Positions 1-8,502 of a stretch of DNA of 14,350 bases are shown piece by piece. The DNA is from Acidimicrobiaceae bacterium (lineage in GTDB: Bacteria > Actinomycetota > Acidimicrobiia > Acidimicrobiales > Ilumatobacteraceae). The position numbers were made by a program, and so were the translations under genes. The DNA is taken from positions 1,726 through 16,075 of the forward strand of contig VFMC01000230.1 in assembly GCA_006515795.1 (NCBI GenBank), in the 5' to 3' direction. The notes beneath the pieces are model-generated. The model was not told where the DNA came from. It searched no databases and saw only the letters and a program-made list of their open reading frames with translations. How positions within the stretch are numbered: position 1 is the stretch's first letter; every line of letters starts with the position of its first letter.

Positions 1-743
1 CCACCTTGAAGATGCTGTCGGGCCTGCTCTACCCGTCCAGCGGGAGCTGCCGGGTGCTCGGCCTCGATCCGCGGAATCGACCGGCGGCGCTGCTGCGCCA
101 GATCGCACTCGTGATGGGCAACCGCAACCAGTTGCAGTGGGACCTACCGGCGATGGACTCGTTCGAACTCAACCGGACGATCTACCGGATCCCGAAGGCG
201 GATTTCGTGGAGCTCCGCGATGAGCTGATCGAGTTGCTCGACCTAGGTGGTCTCGTCACCAAGCCGGTGCGCAACCTGTCGCTCGGCGAACGGATGAAGG
301 TCGAGATCGCCGGGGCCTTGCTGCACCGGCCGCAGGTGCTCTTCCTCGACGAGCCCACCATCGGGCTCGACATCACCATGCAGAAGCGGATCAGGTCGTT
401 CGTCGCCGAATACAACGTGCGGTTCGGCGCAACGGTGATGTTGACGAGTCACTACATGGCCGACGTGCAAGCGCTGTGCAAGCGGGTGATCGTCATCCAC
501 CACGGCTCCGTGCTGTACGACGGCGACCTGGCGGTGCTGGCCGAACAGGTGGGCGTGGGCAAGACCATCACGGCGCGGCTCGCGACCGGCGAGGAGGTGG
601 TGGTGCGTGCTCCCCGCGCCGAGGTGGCAGGTGCCACCTCGCGCCTGCTCGCCGACCACGACGTCGTCGATCTCACCGTGGAGGACCCACCGATCGACGA
701 CGTGATCGAGCAGGTCTTCGCGTCGGGGAACGACCCTTCGTGA
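1..743 (+). CDS. ABC-2 type exporter ATP-binding protein (5' partial)
   Basis: ATPase subunit of an ABC exporter, expected to hydrolyse ATP on the cytoplasmic face and drive the two permeases encoded just downstream. The gene enters from the left edge. The first readable residues, TLKMLSGLLYPSSG, normally follow directly after the Walker A lysine-threonine, so only the N-terminal strand and P-loop are missing. Visible motifs are the ABC signature LSLGERMK, Walker B LFLDEPTIGLD and the H-loop TSHY. A Q-loop is probable near the MGNRNQLQWDLP segment. The wording matches the uncharacterised ATPases that pair with PF06182/DUF990-type permeases (COG4586). The tail of about 70 residues after the H-loop is a typical accessory C-terminal region. 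Its TGA at 741-743 overlaps the GTG start of the next gene, suggesting coupled translation. The substrate cannot be read from sequence. Confidence 0.93.
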   Translation, partial: TLKMLSGLLYPSSGSCRVLGLDPRNRPAALLRQIALVMGNRNQLQWDLPAMDSFELNRTIYRIPKADFVELRDELIELLDLGGLVTKPVRNLSLGERMKVEIAGALLHRPQVLFLDEPTIGLDITMQKRIRSFVAEYNVRFGATVMLTSHYMADVQALCKRVIVIHHGSVLYDGDLAVLAEQVGVGKTITARLATGEEVVVRAPRAEVAGATSRLLADHDVVDLTVEDPPIDDVIEQVFASGNDPS

Positions 744-1455
744 TCGCGACGTATGCCGCCTACGCCCGCGTGTCGGCACAGCAGCAGTTCCAGTACCGCG
801 CCGCGAACTACTTCTTCATGATCGGCATGGTGGTGGAACCGGTCATCTACCTCGTGGTGTGGAGCACCATCGCCCGGTCGCACGGCGGCCAGATCGAGGG
901 CTTCACGCCCGGCACGTTCGCCGCGTACTACATCGTCTGGACCCTCGTCAGGAACATGAACATCGTGCTCACGCCATTCGCGTGGGAGTGGCGGATCAAG
1001 GAGGGCCAGTTCTCGGGCCAGCTGCTGCGCCCGGTCCACCCGATCCACGAGGACCTCGCTTCGTTCATCGGATGGAAGTTCGTGGTGATCCTGCTCTGGC
1101 TGCCGATCGCCGGGGTGTTGAGCCTGGTGTTCCGGCCCGAGCTGAGCCCGTCGTTGCTGCAATGTGTGGTGTTCGGGATCGCCATCTGGGGCGCCTATCT
1201 GATCAGGGCGATCATGCAGTGGTCGCTCGGTCTGATCACGTTCTGGACCACCCGTGTCGGTGCCATCTTCGACGCCTGGTACCTCAGCGAGATGCTGCTC
1301 TCGGGTCGCCTGTTCCCGCTGCAGTTGATGCCCGACTGGATGCAGCGGGTGAGCTGGTTCCTGCTTTGCAGTGCTTCTGGATCGCCGTGGCGATCGCCGT
1401 GATGAAGCTCGTTTGGCCGCGTGCGGTGCGCCAGTTCAGCTCGGTGGGCGGCTAG
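740..1455 (+). pseudogene. ABC-2 type permease 1, frameshifted with an internal gap
   Basis: Membrane subunit of the exporter, PF06182/DUF990-like. The GTG start at 740-742 overlaps the ATPase stop (GTGA). The frame reads well from MIATYAAYARV through several hydrophobic segments to ...MQRVSWFLL near 1363, then runs into unrelated residues and stops at 1400-1402. The normal C-terminus, QCFWIAVAIAVMKLVWPR...SSVGG, continues in another frame from about 1366 to TAG at 1453-1455. The span of 716 bp is not a multiple of three. Aligned with permease 2, the stretch corresponding to LAFAVTVPAEAATGRLSW is absent between the two parts. The lesion is therefore a deletion of about 25-30 residues whose length leaves remainder 1 on division by 3, not a simple one-base slip. 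Whether it is a true pseudogene or an assembly error cannot be decided here. Without the C-terminal part the exporter would probably not assemble. Confidence 0.8.
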
Positions 1456-1458
1456 CCG

Positions 1459-2265
1459 ATGAGTCGCGATCCGCACCGGGCCGGGGCCGGCCGACTGACG
1501 CGCACGTACCTGCGCGTCGGGATCATGAACGAGATGCAGTACCGCGTCAACTTCTTGATGGAGATGGTGCAATCGCTGCTCCAGATCGGCACGGCACTCG
1601 CCGTGCTGGGAATCGTGTTCTCGCACACCGACACCCTGGCTGGGTGGAACCGATCCGAACTGCTTGCCGTCATCGGCGTCTACACGCTCGTGCGCGGCCT
1701 GGTGAACATGTTCGTGCAACCGAACATGGAGCGCGTCGTCACCGAGATCCGCGAGGGCAAGCTCGACTACGCGCTCACCAAGCCCGCCGATTCGCAAGTG
1801 CTGGTGAGCATCCGCGACGTGCGCTTCTGGCAGATCACCGATGTCGTTGTGGGGATCGTCGTGGTCGTGGTGGCACTGGTGCAACTGCGGGCCACGTTGC
1901 AGCCGAGCCACGTGGCGAGCTTCGTCGTAATGCTGGCGGTGGGCACCGTGTCGATCTACAGCTTCTGGCTGATCCTCGCCGCGGCGGCCTTCTGGTTGAT
2001 CCGCATCAACGAGGTGCAGGAGCTGTTCAACGGGTTGTACCGAGCCGGCCAGTACCCCGTCGGCATCTATCCGAGCTGGTTGAAGTTCGGGCTCACGTTC
2101 CTCGTGCCACTGGCGTTCGCGGTCACCGTGCCGGCCGAAGCCGCAACCGGACGACTCAGTTGGTCGGCCGCAGGCATCGCAGTGGCCGCCACATGCGTGC
2201 TCGTCGGGTTCTCGCGATGGTTCTGGCTCCGCGGCTTGCGCCGCTACAACGGGGCCTCGGCCTGA
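1459..2265 (+). CDS. ABC-2 type permease 2 (DUF990/COG3694-like)
   Basis: Second membrane subunit of the exporter, 268 residues, a normal length for the PF06182 family. It begins three bases after the stop of permease 1. The N-terminus (LTRTYLRVGIMNEMQYRVNF) and the amphipathic segment NMERVVTEIREGKLDYALTKP are typical of this family. At least five strongly hydrophobic stretches follow, including GIVVVVVALVQL and SIYSFWLILAAAAFWLI. The C-terminal block with AFAVTVPAEAATGRLSW then GFSRWFWLRGLRRYNGASA is the conserved family ending. This gene is intact and serves as an internal yardstick for the damaged permease 1. It should form a heterodimeric pore with permease 1 and be powered by the upstream ATPase. 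The transported compound is unknown. Confidence 0.9.
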   Translation: MSRDPHRAGAGRLTRTYLRVGIMNEMQYRVNFLMEMVQSLLQIGTALAVLGIVFSHTDTLAGWNRSELLAVIGVYTLVRGLVNMFVQPNMERVVTEIREGKLDYALTKPADSQVLVSIRDVRFWQITDVVVGIVVVVVALVQLRATLQPSHVASFVVMLAVGTVSIYSFWLILAAAAFWLIRINEVQELFNGLYRAGQYPVGIYPSWLKFGLTFLVPLAFAVTVPAEAATGRLSWSAAGIAVAATCVLVGFSRWFWLRGLRRYNGASA

Positions 2266-2331
2266 CCGAGGCGAGCGAACTCAGATCGAACCTCGGCTCA
2301 CGAACCTGCTGCGCGCTCGGTCGCTCTCGGC
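2266..2331. other. Convergent intergenic spacer with a weak stem
   Basis: This 66-bp gap separates the converging permease 2 and esterase genes. CCGAGG at 2266-2271 can pair with CCTCGG at 2291-2296 across a 19-nt loop, and CTCGGCTCA occurs twice (2292-2300 and 2326-2334). There is no T-run, so a bidirectional terminator is possible but not demonstrated. Confidence 0.25.
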
Positions 2332-3318
2332 TCAGGTCTTGGGGTGCGCGAACAGGAAGTCGATGACGCCGGAGAAGAACGTCGAAGAGATTGCCGGCGA
2401 GTGCACACCGCGGTCGATCGTCCAGAGCTCGACGCCGACGCCCGGCGCGCAATCGGCGAAAGCCGCGACCGATGTCTCGGAACCGTCGATGGTGGGCTCG
2501 AGGTCGAGCACGGTGGGGGCGGTGGCAGGGGTGGACCCGCACCCGTTGTACCCCGCCCATGTGGCAACAGTGGTCTCTGCCCCCGGGTAGGCGTGCCCGA
2601 GGATGTCGCCGCCTTGGTAGTCGATCACTGCGTCGGCTGTGCCGTGGATCTGCAGCACGCTCACCGGCTCACTGGGACTGCAGGTCGACGCGTCGGCGAA
2701 GGTTGCACCGGCGACGCTCGCGATGGCAGCGATCGTGCCGGCGTGTTCGCACGCCATCCGGTACGACATGAATCCCCCGTTGGAGTGACCGATGAGATAG
2801 ATGCGCTGCGGGTCAACCTGGTACTTCGCCTCGACCTGCTCGATGACCGTGCTGAGGTAGGCGGAGTCGTCGACCGCGGTGGCCCCCAGATCGCAGCAGG
2901 CGTCGGTGGCGTTCCAGAACTGGTTGCCCCGGCTGTCGGTCGTGCCGTCCGGGTGCACGTAGAGGAAGCCGCGTTCCTCGGCGAGCGGTTGCAACTGGAA
3001 GTAGGCCTCTTGGAGCATGCCCGAGGCGGTGTACCCGTGCAGGAGCACCACGAGCGGCACCGCCGCGGAGCCGTCGTAGCTCGCCGGCACGAACACCTCG
3101 TACGGCCGGTCGACCGCGGGGGTGCCGGTCGGGGCGACGGTCGGAACGACCACTTTCGCGGTGGTCGCGGTGGTCGCGGTGGTCGCGGTGGTCGCGGTGG
3201 TCGCCGGCGTCGTGGGGGTCGCCGGCGTCGTGGGGGCCGCTGTCGCTTGGGCCCCGCCGCCGGAGGAACAGCCGGCGAGAACGATGGCGGTGGCGACGAG
3301 CACGTCACGTGGATGCAT
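2332..3318 (-). CDS. Lipoprotein esterase, PHB depolymerase / feruloyl esterase-like
   Basis: Probable secreted, membrane-anchored alpha/beta-hydrolase of 328 residues in the LpqC/COG3509 group, expected to cleave an ester bond outside the cytoplasm. The N-terminus MHPRDVLVATAIVLAGC carries a lipobox (LAGC, Cys17). A low-complexity Thr/Ala/Pro linker (about residues 25-54) follows, then the catalytic domain. The oxyanion region is VVLLHGYTASG (about 90-100). The nucleophile motif is GHSNGG with Ser179. The likely acid is Asp229 in HGTADAVID, and the likely base is His306 in GVHSPA. Several Cys pairs (for example Cys140-Cys141) suit an exported protein. The reading frame stays open upstream to 3597, but ATG at 3316-3318 is chosen because it starts the lipoprotein signal and a -10 box lies six bases before it. 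Substrate (polyhydroxyalkanoate, feruloyl ester or other) is not resolved. Confidence 0.88.
   Translation of the reverse strand: MHPRDVLVATAIVLAGCSSGGGAQATAAPTTPATPTTPATTATTATTATTATTAKVVVPTVAPTGTPAVDRPYEVFVPASYDGSAAVPLVVLLHGYTASGMLQEAYFQLQPLAEERGFLYVHPDGTTDSRGNQFWNATDACCDLGATAVDDSAYLSTVIEQVEAKYQVDPQRIYLIGHSNGGFMSYRMACEHAGTIAAIASVAGATFADASTCSPSEPVSVLQIHGTADAVIDYQGGDILGHAYPGAETTVATWAGYNGCGSTPATAPTVLDLEPTIDGSETSVAAFADCAPGVGVELWTIDRGVHSPAISSTFFSGVIDFLFAHPKT
3156..3236. repeat. Tandem 9-bp and 18-bp repeats encoding the Thr/Ala/Pro linker
   Basis: Five perfect copies of TCGCGGTGG run from 3156 to 3200, followed by two perfect copies of the 18-bp unit TCGCCGGCGTCGTGGGGG (3201-3218 and 3219-3236). 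All lie in frame inside the minus-strand esterase and encode TTA/TTP-type linker residues between the lipid anchor and the catalytic domain. Copy number is probably variable between strains, and the tract is a likely place for assembly collapse. Confidence 0.9.
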
Positions 3319-3324
3319 CGGAGC

Positions 3325-3330
3325 ACTGTA
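3325..3330 (-). promoter_or_regulatory. Probable -10 box of a leaderless esterase transcript
   Basis: On the minus strand TACAGT is followed by six bases and then the ATG at 3318. No Shine-Dalgarno sequence precedes that ATG, so transcription and translation may start at the same base, as is common in actinobacteria. No convincing -35 is visible. The same geometry occurs before the gene at 8503. Confidence 0.45.
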
Positions 3331-3385
3331 CGGGGCCGTGGCTCGTGAGGCCCCCTCTCCGGCTCGACGCAAGGTCGTCCCAGAA

Positions 3386-3406
3386 CATGAGTCGCTACGA
3401 CTCATG
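3386..3406. promoter_or_regulatory. HAIR-like HspR operator upstream of dnaK
   Basis: The site is CATGAGT-N7-ACTCATG, matching the HspR-associated inverted repeat (CTTGAGT-N7-ACTCAAG) with one change per half-site and the exact N7 spacing. The symmetry extends outwards to 11-bp arms (3384-3394 and 3398-3408). It lies in the divergent region between the esterase and dnaK, just upstream of the proposed dnaK -35. Because hspR is the last gene of the same operon, repression by HspR, classically with DnaK as co-repressor, is the expected control. A TTTT run after the stem makes it look like a terminator, but no plus-strand gene lies upstream for it to terminate. Confidence 0.82.
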
Positions 3407-3422
3407 TTTTCTGACTGATTGG

Positions 3423-3452
3423 TTGTTGACCCGGTGAGCCGGCCTCTAGGCT
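3423..3452 (+). promoter_or_regulatory. Probable dnaK promoter
   Basis: A TTGTTGACC stretch (3423-3431) offers a -35, and TAGGCT (3447-3452) fits a -10. The spacing is 18 bp from TTGTTG or 15 bp from TTGACC. Transcription would start near 3459, leaving a leader of about 40 nt before the ATG. The HAIR-like operator sits immediately upstream. Confidence 0.5.
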
Positions 3453-3483
3453 GGCCGTCAGATCCGCTCACCCCCTCATCTCC

Positions 3484-3488
3484 AGGAG
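3484..3488 (+). promoter_or_regulatory. dnaK ribosome binding site
   Basis: AGGAG lies nine bases before the ATG at 3498 and is the clearest Shine-Dalgarno sequence of the heat-shock operon; it supports this dnaK start. Confidence 0.75.
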
Positions 3489-3497
3489 CACCACCCC

Positions 3498-5261
<1,764 letters not shown>

Positions 5262-5271
5262 GCGTCGGATC

Positions 5272-5811
5272 ATGAGTGATCCGCACCTCGCTGCCGACCC
5301 TGCCGAGGGCGAGTTGGATGACACGCCCGAGGGCGACGTCGACGCGGCGCGCACCGCCGCCGACGCTGTCGAGGAGGCCGAGGAGCTCGTCGAGCACGAC
5401 GTCGAGGCGCTGCTCGCCGAGCGCGATTCGTTCAAGGACATCGCCCTGCGCCTGCAGGCCGATTTCGAGAACTACCGCAAGCGAGTGGCTGCCCAGCAAG
5501 CCGACGAGGTCGATCGGGCGACCGGCAAGATCACCGAATCCATCCTGCCCGTGCTCGACGCATGCGAGGCGGCATTCGCGCATGGCGTCGAGGGGGTCGA
5601 ACCGATCTGGTCCTCGCTCATCGGGGTGCTGCAGAAGCATGGCCTCGAGGCACTCGACATCGCCGACCAACCGTTCGATCCCGGGGTGGCCGAGGCGGTC
5701 CTGCACGAACCCGGTGATGGCGGCGAGGCCGTCGTCGCCGAGGTGCTGCGTACCGGCTACCGCTGGAAGGGCAGGGTGTTGCGCCCGGCCATGGTGAAGG
5801 TGCGCGGATAG
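5272..5811 (+). CDS. grpE: Nucleotide exchange factor GrpE
   Basis: Co-chaperone that releases ADP from DnaK, 179 residues. An acidic, disordered N-terminus (about residues 1-40) leads into the long dimerisation helix (VEALLAERDSFKDIALRLQADFENYRKR), whose DFENYRKR end is a family hallmark. The C-terminal beta domain shows QPFDPGVAEAVLHEP, VAEVLRTGYRWKGRVLRPAMVKV, which matches the GrpE signature. The ATG lies ten bases after the dnaK stop, and the next gene starts two bases after its own TAG. No strong Shine-Dalgarno is visible, so translation is probably coupled to dnaK. Nothing appears to be missing in this gene, unlike its neighbours. Confidence 0.95.
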   Translation: MSDPHLAADPAEGELDDTPEGDVDAARTAADAVEEAEELVEHDVEALLAERDSFKDIALRLQADFENYRKRVAAQQADEVDRATGKITESILPVLDACEAAFAHGVEGVEPIWSSLIGVLQKHGLEALDIADQPFDPGVAEAVLHEPGDGGEAVVAEVLRTGYRWKGRVLRPAMVKVRG

Positions 5812-5813
5812 CG

Positions 5814-6989
5814 ATGGCTGCCCAGCGCGAGTGGTACGAGAAGGACTACTACCAGGTGCTCGGCGTGTCCGAAACGGCAACCGCCAAGGAGATCACCAAG
5901 GCCTATCGCAAGCTCGCCCGCGACAGTCACCCCGACACCCACCCCGGCGATGCCAAGGCCGAGGACCGATTCAAGGATGTCAGCACCGCCTACGACGTCC
6001 TCGGTGACGACGTCAAGCGCAAGGAGTACGACGAGGTGCGACGCCTCGGCCCGATGGCCGGGTATGCGCCGGGCGGCCGCGCCGGAGGCACTTCGTTCAA
6101 CGTCGGCTCCGACGGTCTCGGCGACGTGCTCGGTCAGATGTTCGGCCGGGGCCGCCGCGGTGGCGGCGCGTCGGCAGCAGGTGGCCCGCAGCGAGGGGCC
6201 GACCTCACGGCCACGCTCACCCTCGACTTCGCCGACGCCGTGAGGGGCCTCACCACCACGCTGTACCTCACGACCGACGCGCAATGCGGCACGTGCAGCG
6301 GCTCGGGGGCCAAGCCGGGAACCGTTCCGAAGGTCTGCTCACGTTGTGGCGGGCGCGGGGTGGTCGACGACAACCAGGGCTTCTTCTCCTTCTCGTCGCC
6401 ATGCACCGCCTGCGGTGGTCGCGGCGTGGTCATCGAGGCGCCGTGCACCACCTGCTACGGCTCGGGCGTCGAGAAGCGGCAGCGCGAGGTACAGGCGCGC
6501 ATCGCCGCCGGCGTCAGCGACGGGCAGAAGATCCGGCTCAAGGGACGCGATCTGTTCGTCGAGTGCAAGGTGATGCCCCATCACCAGTTCGGGCGCGACG
6601 GCAACAACCTCACCGTCCGCGTACCGGTCGCGTTCCCACAGGCGGCACTTGGTGGCGACATCCAGGTCCCCACCCTCGACGGCCCCACCGTCACGCTCCG
6701 GTTGCGACCAGGCACACCCTCTGGATCGCGGCATCGGGTGAAGGGCAAGGGAGTGATCACCCCGACCAAGGAGGGCGACCTCATCGTCACGGTCGACGTG
6801 CAGGTGCCGACCTCGTTGACGGCTGGTCAACGGGCGGCGATCGAGGCACTTGCGGCCGCGAGTACCGTGACCGACAGGCCGTCAACCGTGAGGTCGTCAG
6901 CCCGGAAGTCGTCAGCTGGAAAGCCGGGGGCCGCAGAGCCCGCGGCCGGAGACCCCGCGGCCGGGGAATCGGCCGGGGAAAGGGTCTGA
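5814..6989 (+). CDS. dnaJ: Chaperone DnaJ (Hsp40) with a short gap in its C-terminal domain
   Basis: J-domain co-chaperone that stimulates DnaK ATPase and delivers substrates. The J domain (about residues 11-75) has the HPD motif at 39-41. A Gly-rich region follows (about 78-127). The zinc domain has all four CxxCxGxG repeats: CGTCSGSG, CSRCGGRG, CTACGGRG and CTTCYGSG (about 158-218). The C-terminal beta domains follow, then an unusual low-complexity Ser/Ala/Gly/Pro tail (about 355-391). In most DnaJ proteins the segment after IRLKGxG reads roughly GEAGxxGGPxGDL; here LKGR245 joins directly to D246LFV, an in-frame loss of about 11 residues at base 6548/6549. The start follows the grpE stop by two bases without a good ribosome site, so coupling is likely. 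The fold may tolerate this loop loss better than DnaK tolerates its own. Confidence 0.95.
   Translation: MAAQREWYEKDYYQVLGVSETATAKEITKAYRKLARDSHPDTHPGDAKAEDRFKDVSTAYDVLGDDVKRKEYDEVRRLGPMAGYAPGGRAGGTSFNVGSDGLGDVLGQMFGRGRRGGGASAAGGPQRGADLTATLTLDFADAVRGLTTTLYLTTDAQCGTCSGSGAKPGTVPKVCSRCGGRGVVDDNQGFFSFSSPCTACGGRGVVIEAPCTTCYGSGVEKRQREVQARIAAGVSDGQKIRLKGRDLFVECKVMPHHQFGRDGNNLTVRVPVAFPQAALGGDIQVPTLDGPTVTLRLRPGTPSGSRHRVKGKGVITPTKEGDLIVTVDVQVPTSLTAGQRAAIEALAAASTVTDRPSTVRSSARKSSAGKPGAAEPAAGDPAAGESAGERV
6979..6984 (+). promoter_or_regulatory. hspR ribosome binding site inside the end of dnaJ
   Basis: AAAGGG lies seven bases before the ATG at 6992 and overlaps the last dnaJ codons. It fixes the hspR start and allows translation partly independent of dnaJ. 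Confidence 0.55.
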
Positions 6990-6991
6990 TC

Positions 6992-7381
6992 ATGCGCTCG
7001 CGTACTCATGCCGTGTACGTCATCTCGGTGGCGGCCGAACTGGCAGGCATGCATCCGCAGACGCTGCGCATCTACGAGCGCCGCGGCCTCGTGCAGCCCG
7101 CCCGCACCCAGGGCGGCAACCGCCGCTACAGCGACGTCGACATCGACCGGCTACGGCGAATCCAAGACCTCGCCGCCGACGGGATGAACCTCGAAGGGAT
7201 CCGGCGGGTGATGGAGCTCGAGGCCGAGGTGGAACGACTTCACGCCGAGATCGAAGAGCTCCGTGAGATCGCCGCGGCGGCATCCGCCGATGCCGAGCGC
7301 CGCAGCCCGCGACGCGATCTCGTGCCGCTGCGCCAGAGCGTCGCCGTGTTCGGGGCGCCCCGGCTCGGCGATCGGCGGTGA
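6992..7381 (+). CDS. hspR: Heat-shock repressor HspR (MerR family)
   Basis: DNA-binding repressor of the dnaK operon, 129 residues. The MerR-type winged helix-turn-helix is clear: YVISVAAELAGMHPQTLRIYERRGLVQPART, then GGNRRYSDVDIDRLRRIQDL (about residues 9-60), followed by NLEGIRRVMELE. A coiled-coil segment (about 73-92) would mediate dimerisation. The tail from residue 93 is Ala/Arg-rich and less conserved. The start is two bases after the dnaJ stop, preceded by AAAGGG. The HAIR-like repeat at 3386-3406 is its probable operator. The gene ends 22 bp from the converging Rieske gene. Known HspR proteins use DnaK as co-repressor, so the apparent DnaK lesion, if real, could also disturb this control. 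Confidence 0.94.
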   Translation: MRSRTHAVYVISVAAELAGMHPQTLRIYERRGLVQPARTQGGNRRYSDVDIDRLRRIQDLAADGMNLEGIRRVMELEAEVERLHAEIEELREIAAAASADAERRSPRRDLVPLRQSVAVFGAPRLGDRR

Positions 7382-7403
7382 GCGCGACGAGTCGTTAGCT
7401 CGA

Positions 7404-8402
7404 TCAGTCGTGCTCGATCAGCTCGACCAGCCGGCGCCGCCACTCCACGGAACACTTGTCGGCCTGGACGCTGACGAGGGTGGTCTGGTCGAGCGGCAGC
7501 ACCCCATCGAGCTGTTCGAGCATCCGCTTGTCCTCGGCGCCGATCGCCAGATCGAACCGGATGATCTCCTCGGCCGAAACCGAGAAGTCGTCGTTGCGCC
7601 ACACCACGAACGTGAAGTACGCGGTGGTGTCGTCGATCGGGGTCGACAGCAGCAACAAGACGTGCTCGAGACCGGTGTGGTACGTGATCGTGCTACGGAC
7701 ATCGAAGGGGAGATGGAAGCCGGAGCTCATCGCTCGTTCCACCACGGGCACCGACTGGCCGCTGGCCAGCGCGCCCAGCGCCGAGTTGTTGGCGCGCACC
7801 TCGTAGCGGTAGCCGAACCAACCGTTGTCGAGTGATTCGAGCTCGACCTTCGGCGCCTGGGTCTCCTGTGCCCGCCCGAACGTGGCGACGTGCACGAACG
7901 GGAAGTGGGTGATGTCCAGGAAGTTGTCGGTCATGCGGGTGGCCGAAGTTCGCCACACCTCGACCGGCGTGTTGATCCGCCGGAAGCCCGGGTCGTGCTC
8001 CTGGGCGATCGCCGGGAGATCGCCCGATGGGGTGCCGACGCACAACCAGACGAGTCCGTACTTCTCCGCGCAGGAGTACGTGACGAGGTGGGCACGGGGT
8101 GGGGGTGGGACGTCGGCGGACGCCGAAGGCACGCGCCGGCAGCGACCGTCGTCACCAAAGGCCCATCCGTGGTACGGACAGACCAGGCATCCGTCTTCGG
8201 CGAGGTGGCCGGCCGACAGCGGGGCCTCACGGTGGGGGCAGCGGTCGGGCGCGGCCACGACGCCACCGGGGCTGCGGTACAGCACGGCCTTGGTGCCGAG
8301 CAACGTGACCGCGACCGGCGCCACGCCCAAGTCGACGCTGCGGGCGACCGCGTACCACGAGTTGCGCAGGGCGGTGTTGGAACAGAGGATGCTGGTGGAC
8401 AT
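7404..8402 (-). CDS. Rieske non-haem iron oxygenase, terminal oxygenase component
   Basis: Likely aromatic-ring or O-/N-dealkylating oxygenase, 332 residues, COG4638 type. The Rieske [2Fe-2S] motif is complete: Cys55-X-His57, 17 residues, then Cys75-X2-His78. The mononuclear iron motif follows the family pattern N-x2-D-x2-H-x4-H (Asn160, Asp163, His166, His171). A third carboxylate ligand is probably the Asp in the GAEDK segment near the C-terminus. The frame is open to a TTG at 8411, but ATG at 8400-8402 is preferred because GAAGG sits nine bases upstream of it. The overall form resembles single-subunit vanillate O-demethylase-like or related monooxygenases. No ferredoxin or reductase gene is in the window, so electrons must come from elsewhere. 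The gene diverges from the VOC operon at 8503 and probably shares its control. Substrate unknown. Confidence 0.92.
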   Translation of the reverse strand: MSTSILCSNTALRNSWYAVARSVDLGVAPVAVTLLGTKAVLYRSPGGVVAAPDRCPHREAPLSAGHLAEDGCLVCPYHGWAFGDDGRCRRVPSASADVPPPPRAHLVTYSCAEKYGLVWLCVGTPSGDLPAIAQEHDPGFRRINTPVEVWRTSATRMTDNFLDITHFPFVHVATFGRAQETQAPKVELESLDNGWFGYRYEVRANNSALGALASGQSVPVVERAMSSGFHLPFDVRSTITYHTGLEHVLLLLSTPIDDTTAYFTFVVWRNDDFSVSAEEIIRFDLAIGAEDKRMLEQLDGVLPLDQTTLVSVQADKCSVEWRRRLVELIEHD

Positions 8403-8438
8403 GGTGGACAACCTTCGGATGATCGGCGCGGCAGCCGA

Positions 8439-8444
8439 AGCCTA
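8439..8444 (-). promoter_or_regulatory. Weak -10 candidate for the Rieske gene
   Basis: On the minus strand TAGGCT, the same hexamer proposed for dnaK, lies 36 bp before the Rieske ATG. No good -35 is visible upstream, so this is only a suggestion. Confidence 0.25.
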
Positions 8445-8464
8445 GATCACCAACGCCGCCGTCT

Positions 8465-8475
8465 TGGTCAGACCA
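8465..8475. promoter_or_regulatory. Palindromic operator candidate TGGTC-A-GACCA
   Basis: A perfect 11-bp palindrome in the 100-bp divergent region between the Rieske gene and the VOC operon. It fits the TGGT-N3-ACCA core typical of GntR/FadR-family operators. It lies 28-38 bp upstream of the GTG at 8503, so if that gene is leaderless the site covers the -35 region and would suit a repressor. No regulator gene is visible in the window. Confidence 0.5.
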
Positions 8476-8490
8476 TCAGTCCATGTTTGC

Positions 8491-8496
8491 TACTGT
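8491..8496 (+). promoter_or_regulatory. Probable -10 box of a leaderless VOC operon transcript
   Basis: TACTGT is followed by six bases and the GTG at 8503. No Shine-Dalgarno sequence precedes that codon. The arrangement mirrors TACAGT-N6-ATG before the esterase, supporting a leaderless start. Confidence 0.5.
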
Positions 8497-8502
8497 GGCG
8501 AT

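Noticed and set aside
3156..3236. CRISPR-like array
   Set aside because: The units are 9 and 18 bp, directly adjacent with no spacers, and in frame inside a coding linker.
3384..3412. Hairpin followed by TTTT as an intrinsic terminator
   Set aside because: No plus-strand gene lies upstream, the loop is only three bases, and the inner halves match the HspR operator with exact N7 spacing.
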